The notes under the pieces are model-generated. The model searched no databases, was not told the DNA's origin, and was given only the letters and a program-made list of their open reading frames with translations. A stretch of DNA of 64,000 nt from an uncultured Desulfobacterales bacterium (GTDB taxonomy: Bacteria > Desulfobacterota > Desulfobacteria > Desulfobacterales > SpSt-501). Position 1 is the stretch's first letter, and each line of letters opens with the position of its first letter. Where the stretch lies: positions 62,001-126,000 of the forward strand of contig CALIUY010000022.1 in NCBI GenBank assembly GCA_938048455.1, given 5' to 3'. The position numbers were made by a program, and so were the translations under genes. This document shows, in pieces, positions 34,798 through 42,500 of the stretch.

Positions 34798-35817
34798 TCA
34801 TCGAAGGTTTCCCTCTCCCGCCTGCAGGAAGCGGGCCAGGCGCTCGAGACCTCGGGCTACGGAAACCCGGGGGCGGTAGCCCAGATCGCGCCGCGCGGCC
34901 GAGAGGTCAAACCAGTGCGCGGTGCCCAGGGCCTCGGCCACGAAGCGCGTGAGCGGCGGCTCCCCGGGGAGCCGCAGCCCCCGCCAGAGCCACTCGCAGA
35001 CCCAGCCGATCCGCCGTGCGGCGACAAGCGAGATCGAGCCCCGCACCGCAGGACGCCCGGCCGCGTGCAGCAGGCGGTCGATCATTTCCCAGGCGGGCAG
35101 GGGTTCGCCCTGGCTGATGAAAAAGACGCGCCCGGAGAGGGCCGCGTTTTCCGCCAGCGCCCGATCCGCAAGCAGGTGCGCCTCCGCGGCGTCGTCGATG
35201 AAGGTCGTGTCCACGAGGTTTTTCCCGTCCCCGATCCGCCGCAGGCGGTGGGCGCGCCGCAGCAGCCGGGGAAGGAAGTGCGGGTCCCCCGGTCCCCAGA
35301 TCTGGTGAGGGCGGAGAACGATCGTCCGCAGATCCCCGCCCTGGCCTGCGGCGATGACCGCCCGTTCGGCTTCGGCTTTGGTGGCCGGATAATGGGCGTT
35401 GTAGCGCGCGGGGTAGGGAGCCGACTCGTCGACCCCTTCCAGGTCACGGCCGTTGAAGACGACGCTCGGGGAGCTCGTGTAGACCAGGCGTTGGACCCCG
35501 TGGCGAAGGCAGGCGTCGATGACGTTTCGGGTTCCCCGCACGTTGGTCCGCACGTAGTCCCGCCTTCGACCCCACGGCGGCGGCTTGGCCGCCGTGTGAA
35601 AGACGACTTGCACCCCCCGGCAGGCCCGGTCCACCGCTTCGGGGTCGGCGAGGTCGCCGGGCACGAAGCGAACGGGCAGACGGGAGAGCCCCGGGGGCTT
35701 CGAGCGGCTGAAGCCCCGCACCCTCCGGCCCCGGGCGACAAGGGCGGAAACCAAGGCCGAGCCGAGAAAGCCGCCCGGGCCGGTGACCAGAACGGGTTCG
35801 CCGCCGCCGCGGTTCAC
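34798..35817 (-). CDS. oleD: 2-alkyl-3-oxoalkanoate reductase OleD
   Basis: 339 residues of the extended short-chain dehydrogenase family (3-beta-HSD type). The NAD(P) motif is VTGPGGFLGSAL near the N-terminus, VFHTAAKPPPWG follows, and the catalytic pair is in HYPATKAEAE (Tyr, Lys). OleD reduces the 2-alkyl-3-keto acid formed by OleA to the beta-hydroxy acid. The start is a GTG overlapping the oleC stop (GTGA), so both are translated together. The assignment rests on the complete A-B-C-D neighbourhood as well as the motifs. Confidence 0.93.
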   Translation of the reverse strand: MNRGGGEPVLVTGPGGFLGSALVSALVARGRRVRGFSRSKPPGLSRLPVRFVPGDLADPEAVDRACRGVQVVFHTAAKPPPWGRRRDYVRTNVRGTRNVIDACLRHGVQRLVYTSSPSVVFNGRDLEGVDESAPYPARYNAHYPATKAEAERAVIAAGQGGDLRTIVLRPHQIWGPGDPHFLPRLLRRAHRLRRIGDGKNLVDTTFIDDAAEAHLLADRALAENAALSGRVFFISQGEPLPAWEMIDRLLHAAGRPAVRGSISLVAARRIGWVCEWLWRGLRLPGEPPLTRFVAEALGTAHWFDLSAARRDLGYRPRVSVARGLERLARFLQAGEGNLR

Positions 35818-37529
35818 GGGGACATGGCCTTTCGTCCTCGGCCGCGAGCGCTTTTCATCTTCATCCGACCGGCGGCCCAGGAGGCGAGGTCTTCGCGCCG
35901 GATTTTCGCGTTGTGCCGGATGTCCACCGGGAACGAGCGATGAAAGAGCACGGTGCGGATCGAGCGGGTCATCTCGTGGCGTCGGGCGAGATCCAGGAGA
36001 TCTTCGCGCACGACCTCGCGACGGACCCGGCGCCGGGTCTTGCGCAACTCGACACACAGCACCGGCACCTGGTGTCCGCTCGGCCCCACGCCGACGAGGG
36101 CGCTGCGGCGGACGAGGGGATGGGTGTTGAAAATCCCCTCGCAAGGGACCGTGAAGAGGGTTCCGGAGGAGGTGATCACCCGATGGCTTTTGCGGCCGCA
36201 GAACCACAGACGGCCCTTGCGGTCGATCCATCCCAGATCGCCCATGCGATGCCAGAACCCGCCTTCGCCGTCGGCGACCTTGTGTAGGGCGTCGGCCTGG
36301 GGATTTTCGAAGTAGCATGGACTCACGTGAGCTCCGCGCACGACGATTTCCCCGATCTCGCCGGCGGGCAGCTCGAGCGCATCGTCCCAGTACGGAATCG
36401 GCTCGTCGCGGATGCGCAGAATCCGCACTTCGATCCCCGGGACGGGGGTGCCGACGCAGATGCCGTAGCCCCGCTCGGTGAGCGGGCGCGTCTCGGTGAG
36501 GATCTCCGCGTCGCGGATGACGGCGACCGGGACGGCCTCGGTTGCGCCGTAGGGGGTGAGGATTTCGGCGGAGGAAGCGAGCAGCGGGCGTACGCCGGCG
36601 ACCACCGCCGGCGGAACCGGCGCTCCGGCGGAGATCACGCGCCGCAGAAAGGGGAGCCGCAGGCCGCGATCGGCGCAAAATTCGGCCAGGCGTTCGAGCA
36701 ATGCGGGCGAGGCGAAGAGGTTGGTCACCCCTTGGTTCGCCATCACCTCCACGAGAAGCGCCGGGTCGGCCTTCGCCGGACGCCGGGGATCGAGCGGCGG
36801 AAGCACGGCGGTCACGCCCAAGGCGGGGTAGAAGAGGGCGAAGAGCGGAAAGGTGGAGAGATCCTTTTCCTCCGGGCCGAAGGGCAGTTCGCGGCCGACG
36901 GCGCGGAGCTGGGCGGCGAAGCCGCCGTGGGTGTAGACGGCGCCTTTTACCGGGCCGGTGCTGCCGGTCGTGAACAGGATGGCCGCGGGTTCGTCGGGGG
37001 CGGTCGGGGCGGGGGGAAACGGGCCGCGGCCCGTCCGGTAAAGCGAGCGAAGCGTCCTGCCCCCCCAGAACCATCTGCGGCCGACGGTGACGCGGATGCG
37101 AACGTCCCGGAAAGGCTTCCGAAAGAGGCTCCGGAAGGCGTGCGCGCGGGGAATGCCGATCATGGCCTGAGGGCGGGTCGAGCGATAGCAGGCGAGCATG
37201 CGCCGCAACCCCATGCCCGGATCGACGATCACGGGCACGGCTCCGACCTTGAAAAGGGCGAAGAGGATCTCGAAAAATTCGAGGCTCGGGCCGACCAGAA
37301 GGATCGTGCGTATGCCGCGGTCCAGCCCGATCTCCTTCAGGCCCCAGGCCAGGCGGTCCGAAGATTCCTCGAGTGCGGCGAACGTGAGGTGGGCATAGCG
37401 CAGGCGACCGTCCGGGCTGCGGCCCGCCGTGGCCACCACGGCCGGCTTGTAGGGCGAAGACCGGGCGGCCTCGCCCAGGGTCGAGGCGATGTTGGCGCCG
37501 GGGGCGTCCGCAGCAGGTGGGTCCGTCAT
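35814..37529 (-). CDS. oleC: OleC, beta-lactone synthetase of olefin biosynthesis
   Basis: 571 residues of the AMP-binding superfamily. The phosphate-binding loop reads ILFTTGSTGPVKGAVYTHGG, then TPYGATEAVPV, and the C-terminal hinge and Lys region is IDRKGRLWFCGRKSHRV with RHNAKIRRE. OleC converts the OleD product, a 2-alkyl-3-hydroxy acid, to a cis-beta-lactone with ATP. The length matches known OleC proteins. It is separated from oleB by 91 bp that contain a hairpin with a U tract. Confidence 0.94.
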   Translation of the reverse strand: MTDPPAADAPGANIASTLGEAARSSPYKPAVVATAGRSPDGRLRYAHLTFAALEESSDRLAWGLKEIGLDRGIRTILLVGPSLEFFEILFALFKVGAVPVIVDPGMGLRRMLACYRSTRPQAMIGIPRAHAFRSLFRKPFRDVRIRVTVGRRWFWGGRTLRSLYRTGRGPFPPAPTAPDEPAAILFTTGSTGPVKGAVYTHGGFAAQLRAVGRELPFGPEEKDLSTFPLFALFYPALGVTAVLPPLDPRRPAKADPALLVEVMANQGVTNLFASPALLERLAEFCADRGLRLPFLRRVISAGAPVPPAVVAGVRPLLASSAEILTPYGATEAVPVAVIRDAEILTETRPLTERGYGICVGTPVPGIEVRILRIRDEPIPYWDDALELPAGEIGEIVVRGAHVSPCYFENPQADALHKVADGEGGFWHRMGDLGWIDRKGRLWFCGRKSHRVITSSGTLFTVPCEGIFNTHPLVRRSALVGVGPSGHQVPVLCVELRKTRRRVRREVVREDLLDLARRHEMTRSIRTVLFHRSFPVDIRHNAKIRREDLASWAAGRMKMKSARGRGRKAMSP

Positions 37530-37556
37530 GGCCGTCAGCCGGCGATCGGGTTTCCG

Positions 37557-37587
37557 AAAAACCGGACGGGGCGAATGCCCCGCCCGG
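37557..37587 (-). terminator. Intrinsic terminator or attenuator between oleB and oleC
   Basis: An 11-bp stem (37562-37572 with 37577-37587, one wobble) has a 4-nt loop, and on the minus strand it is followed by five T residues (37561-37557). It lies 34-64 bp after the oleB stop and 28 bp before the oleC start. Read-through would be needed for oleCD to share the upstream transcript. Confidence 0.7.
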
Positions 37588-37620
37588 CTCTTCCTCCCCT
37601 ACCGCAAGGAGAGGGCTTTT

Positions 37621-38520
37621 TCAATCGGGGGAGGCGTTCGTGCGGGAGAGGAAATCGGCGATGCGCGCGAGAGCCGCCACGGGTTCGTCCTCAAGCAGGT
37701 AATGGCCCGCATCCGGGAAGCAGTGCACCTCCGCCCCAGGGAAGCGCCGGCGCCACTCGGCGAGATAGTCGCGATCGAAGACAAAATCCTTCTCCGCCCA
37801 GAGGATCAGAAGAGGCTTTGGCTGCAGCCGCTCGAGGGTGCGATCGACCGCCGCCACCGCAGGCCAGCTCGGGTCGGCGGGCGAAAGCGGAATGTCCAGG
37901 ACGAACCGCAGCAGCGCGATTCGTCGCTTCCAGCCGCCGCGATAGGGTGCCAGCAGCCCGGCGCGCGCCGCGGGCGAAAGCCTGCGGGCCGTCGCCGTCT
38001 GGGCCGCGCCCCGGGCGAAGAGGTTGAGGCCGCAGACCAGAACGGCCGCCGCGTGGGGATGGCGCCGCAGAAGGGAGAGCACCCGGGGAAGCGGTTTTTC
38101 CACCGGCTTGCAGAAGGCCGCGGTGTTCAGAACGACGAGCCGGGATACCCGTTCGGGACGCTCGACCGCCCAGGCGGAGGCGATCATGCCGCCCCAGTCG
38201 TGCAACACGAGGGTGACGGGCTCTTCGGGGACCACTTGCTCCATCCAGGCCGTGAAATCCGCCACGCGGTCGGCCAGGCGGAAGCCGTAGTCGCGGGGGG
38301 CGGGGCGTTCCGAGAAGCCGCAGCCGATGTGATCGGGGGCGAGGCAGCGACAACGGCCGGAGAGACCGGCGATCAAGGAGCGGAAAAAGAACGACCAGGT
38401 CGGGTTGCCGTGCACCATGACGACCGGCGCGCCGCGGCCCTCCTCCACGTAGTGCAGGCGGCGGCCGTTCACCTCGAGGAACCGCGAGCGGAAGGGGTAG
38501 AGAGCGCGCCAGTCGTCCAC
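37621..38520 (-). CDS. oleB: OleB, beta-lactone decarboxylase of olefin biosynthesis (haloalkane dehalogenase-like fold)
   Basis: 299 residues. It has VMVHGNPTWSFFFRSLIAGL, DHIGCGFSERP, the nucleophile Asp D108 in LVLHDWGGMIA and a C-terminal DAGHYLLEDEP with the catalytic His. This Asp-based alpha/beta-hydrolase family includes haloalkane dehalogenases and OleB, which decarboxylates the beta-lactone to the internal cis-olefin. The start is GTG, 6 bp after the oleA stop. In the ole context the OleB call is preferred. Confidence 0.94.
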   Translation of the reverse strand: MDDWRALYPFRSRFLEVNGRRLHYVEEGRGAPVVMVHGNPTWSFFFRSLIAGLSGRCRCLAPDHIGCGFSERPAPRDYGFRLADRVADFTAWMEQVVPEEPVTLVLHDWGGMIASAWAVERPERVSRLVVLNTAAFCKPVEKPLPRVLSLLRRHPHAAAVLVCGLNLFARGAAQTATARRLSPAARAGLLAPYRGGWKRRIALLRFVLDIPLSPADPSWPAVAAVDRTLERLQPKPLLILWAEKDFVFDRDYLAEWRRRFPGAEVHCFPDAGHYLLEDEPVAALARIADFLSRTNASPD

Positions 38521-38526
38521 GGCCGT

Positions 38527-39567
38527 CTACCAGTCGACCGCGAGCATCAGGCAGTTCAGCCCGCTGCCGATGCCGAGCAGCCCGACGAGATCGCCGGCCG
38601 CGAGAAAGCCGCGCTCCTCGGCCAGAGCCGCCGTGAGGGGCAGGCTCACGGTCCCGGTGTTGCCGAGGTAACGGAAGGTCGTGAAATCGCGTTCCGGGTC
38701 GATGCCGACCGCATCCAGAAAGGTGCGCTGGTGGGTGGCCCCGACCTGGTGACAGATGATCTTGTCCGGTTTTCCCTCCGGCAGAGCGAGCTCCTGCCGG
38801 AAGGCGGCGAAGGTCTCGACGCCCAAGGCGACGCCGTGGCGCAGGACCTCGGCCGCATCGGTCTCGGCCATATGCGCCCGTCCCTCGGGAAACCCCGTGT
38901 CCGGTCCCCAGGTGCAAAGACGGTGGTGTTGGGGGGCGCTGCGGCAGATCCCCCCGCGCACCTGACGGCCTCCCGGACGGTGGGCGGCGTCGACCAGGAG
39001 CACGGCGGCCGCCCCGGAACCGCCGGTCAGCGTGGCGAGCGTCTTGCGCAGCGTTTCCATGGAGGGTTCGCGGTTCAGCCGTTCGATCGTGAGGTCCACG
39101 ATTTCGCGCGCCGTTTCGCAGGCGACGACGAGTCCGGCGCGGATGTGGCCGAGTTCGATCGCGCAGGCCACCTGGAGGATCCCGTTCAGCACGCCGAGAC
39201 AGGCGTTGGAGAGATCGAGGATCTGCGAAGCGGAGGTGATCCCCAGCCCGTCGGCCACCGCACAGGCGGTCGCCGGTTCGAGGTGCTCGCGGCAGACCGC
39301 GGCGTAGATCAACATCCCGATCTCCCGCGGGGGGAGGCCGGCCCCTTCGAGCGCCTTGCGGCCGGCCCGGATCGCCCCCTCGGAAGGCCGGAACCCCGGG
39401 CTCCAGTAGCGCCGCTCGCGGATCCCGGTGATCGCCTCGAGCTGCCCGCGGGGAATCCTCAAAGCCTCGTAGAGGGGGGAGAGGCGCTCTTCGAGATCCG
39501 CGGAGGAGACCACGTGAGGGGCGATCTCGTAGCCGAAGGCCTCGATGCGGACGCGGGAGAATCGCAT
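38527..39567 (-). CDS. oleA: OleA, head-to-head acyl-CoA condensing thiolase
   Basis: 346 residues, normal for OleA. The active-site Cys is C123 in DLSNACLGVLNG. CREHLEPATACAVADGLG contains the glutamate (E97) typical of OleA rather than FabH, which helps abstract the alpha proton of the second acyl chain. Later elements are HQVGATHQR (His) and YLGNTGTVSLPL (Asn). OleA joins two long acyl-CoAs through a Claisen condensation. I start at ATG 39567; the longer frame runs into pfaC. It begins only 16 bp after the pfaC stop. Confidence 0.95.
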   Translation of the reverse strand: MRFSRVRIEAFGYEIAPHVVSSADLEERLSPLYEALRIPRGQLEAITGIRERRYWSPGFRPSEGAIRAGRKALEGAGLPPREIGMLIYAAVCREHLEPATACAVADGLGITSASQILDLSNACLGVLNGILQVACAIELGHIRAGLVVACETAREIVDLTIERLNREPSMETLRKTLATLTGGSGAAAVLLVDAAHRPGGRQVRGGICRSAPQHHRLCTWGPDTGFPEGRAHMAETDAAEVLRHGVALGVETFAAFRQELALPEGKPDKIICHQVGATHQRTFLDAVGIDPERDFTTFRYLGNTGTVSLPLTAALAEERGFLAAGDLVGLLGIGSGLNCLMLAVDW

Positions 39568-39583
39568 GGAGATCCGGTTTCTT

Positions 39584-42500
39584 TCAACGCGATGGGCGCA
39601 AGCGCCGGTCGGCCGAATGTTGCGGCACGAGGCCGACGCCGAAGCCTTCCATCCGGTAAATGCACAGGCCATCGACCCAGAGGTGCCCGTCGCCCCAGAG
39701 AACGGTCTCCCCGGGGCGCTCATCGAGACCCTGGAGGTCGGCTTCGAGGATCACCCGCCGGTTTTGCGGCCGCACCTGGCCGCGGTAGCTCCAGCGGTGC
39801 CGCCTGCCGGGCGGGAGGCAAAAACGATGGGTGGGCCGTCGTTCAGGCATCTTGAGGATCGCTGCGGCCTTGAGAAGCTGGATCAACGCCTCCAGGCCGA
39901 GCGAGCCCGGCCACACCGGATCGCCGTGAAAGTGGGCTTGAAAGAACCACTCCTCGGCGCGCACCTCCTTCACGCCGAGCAGACAACCGGCGCTCGCCCT
40001 TCCTCCCCGAGGCTTCCAGACGGCGAGGCGATCGATCATGCGCAGAGCGCGCGCCGGCAGCTGCAGGCCCCCCTCCGGGGCGCCCTCCGCATCCATCGGC
40101 TCGAACGGAGGGACATCGGGCCAGAGCCCCCGGAGTTCCTCCTCTTGCGTTTCCTCCGACGGGGCGGCGGGCGCGCCGGCAATCCCCCGCTGTCCGTCGA
40201 GCGCCTCGCGGGTGAAGAAACCGAAGCCCGCGGTGCCGGAATAGAGGAGCCCTCGCCGGTCGTGAACCTCGAAGGCGAACTGCTCGAGGATGAGGTCGGC
40301 CATCTCGGAGACGCGCGTCAGGCGGCAGCGCGTCCGCAGGGTTTCGGCCTGCGTCGGCAGCGGCCGGTCGAGCATTCCGCTTCCGTCCAGGTTGCGGAAG
40401 AAGAGATCTTTCTCGCTCTTTAGGGCCGAACCGAGGAAAGCCGCAAGAAAGCCGCAGGTCTGCAGCGCGGTTTCGAGCAGGACGCAGAAGGGCGGGGCCC
40501 CCGTGCGTTCGGCCGCGACATACCATGCCTCGGGCCGGATGTCGAACTCGGCCTCGGCCCAACCTCCCGGACGCAGGACGAAGGGGCGGGGGCCGGCCTC
40601 GAGGATGCGGTCCAGGAAAAGAAACGGGGGCCCGGGAAGCCGGGCGAGATGGCGGTTTCCGTCATACGGGAGGTAAGGATCGCCGAGAGCCTTCGAGGAG
40701 CGGCCGGTCGCGAAATCCTCGAGGCCGCGCCGGGAAACCCGGATTTCCCGCCGGTGAAGAGCGGAAGGAATCTTTCGCGGTTTCCAGAAGGCTTCAAGGT
40801 CGGCGGCGGAGGCTCCGCAGAGTTGCAGGGACAGGTCGCGAAAGCGCACGATGCGCCGGCCGTCGGCGTAAAGAAAGGCGTCCGCCCGCACGTAAGGCTC
40901 GGGACGAGATCCCGCTTCCCGGAGATGGACCTCGGCGTGGACGCGACGCACCGCAGGGGTGACCGGCCCGCGGCAGGTGAGGACCGCCTCCACGCCCGGG
41001 ACCGGCTCGAAGCGCAGGCCCGGTCGCTCGAGGAACCAGCCGCGGCGGAGCAACAGCACGCGCAACGCCTGATTGCAGCATTCGTACATCAGGGTGCCGG
41101 GCATGACCCGGTCATCGACGAAATGGCAAACGAGGTACCAAGCTTCGGGATCGATGTCGGCCTCGGCGCGGATGAGGCCCAATCCGTAACGCCCGCCGTG
41201 CGGCTCGAAGGAGACGATGCGGTCGATCAGCCGCAGACGGCCGCCGGGCAGCCGCAGCGTCTCGGGGATGCGGACTCCGGCGAAGAGCGGTCCGAAGGCG
41301 CGCGCGGCGTCCCCTTCCCGCAGCGCCTCCAGGGCCGCATCGTCGAAGGCGGCCGCCTGCTCCGGGAGCGGCCAGGAAAAGGATGCGGGCGTCTTTCCCG
41401 GGGCCGGGGCCATTTCCTCGGCGGAGAGCACGATGCCGCCCGAGTGCAGGGATTCCTCGGCCGTGAAGAAGCCGGCGCATCCCCCGCGCATCGTGATCAG
41501 CGGTCGGCCGTCGATGGTGCCCTCGAAGCGGAAGAAGAAGAGATGGGTCTCTCCCTGGCGGATGAACTTCTCGATTTCGATGGCGTAGCGGATGGTCTCG
41601 CCGGGCACGGGCAGGGCGCGGTGAAAGCGCACCGCGGCGTCGAGCAGGCGGTAGGCGCGGCGGCCCCGGACGGCGAGATCGATGCCGAGCCAGGCGCACA
41701 GGAAGAGATCGGCTTGGCCGGCCTCGACCGCGATGCTGACCGGCGCGCGACCGCCGTCGAGGTACCAGGCGTTTTCCCGGACGTCGTGCTCGGTGACGAT
41801 GCGTCCCGGCCCCAAGCCGCCCTTGCGACCCTCGATTTCCAGAATCCGGTCCACGAGCATGAGCGGCTCGTCGGGGAGCCGCACGCGCACCCGATAGCGA
41901 TCGACGGCGGCGAACTCCGGGCCGAGCACCCGCGCGGCGGAGCCCCGGGCGAACTCCAGGCAGGCGGCGCGGTCGAAGAGCACGCGGGACGAGGAGGAAG
42001 CCCCGGGGATTTCCCGACGCCAGGAGCCGCGGGCCAGGGTTTCGGCGAGGCTGCGGGTCGTCTCGAGGGAAAAATCGAGGTACTTCCGGTGGGCGGCGGC
42101 GGTGGAACCAGAGAGCGCGGCGATGGTCTCCGCCGCGCTCCGGGCGGCGCTTGCCGAGAGCCGGCTGGGTGTCGCCGGGGACGGAGTGGAGGCGGTTTCG
42201 TCCGAGGGCCTTTTCCCCGGGGTCGCCGGCTTTGCGGCCCGGCCGGATCGTGTTTCGAGGGGTGAAGGAAATTCGGCCAGAACCTGCAGGCAGTGTCCTT
42301 CGCTGCTGGCGGCGCTGATCAGCGTGAGCCCTTCGCCGGGCGGATCCACGGCGGCGAAACAAGCCGCCTGCAGGAGCGCCAGGAGTCCCCCGGCCGCACC
42401 TCCGTCCCCCAGACGGTCGGCGGCCGATTCGATCCGGGTTCCTTCCGGAAGAAGACGGCGGAGATGTCCCCCCCGATCCGGATCGCCGCAGACCGCGCGG

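Noticed and set aside
37621..38520. oleB as a haloalkane dehalogenase
   Set aside because: The fold and Asp nucleophile are shared, but the gene sits between oleA and oleC, and OleB proteins belong to this family.
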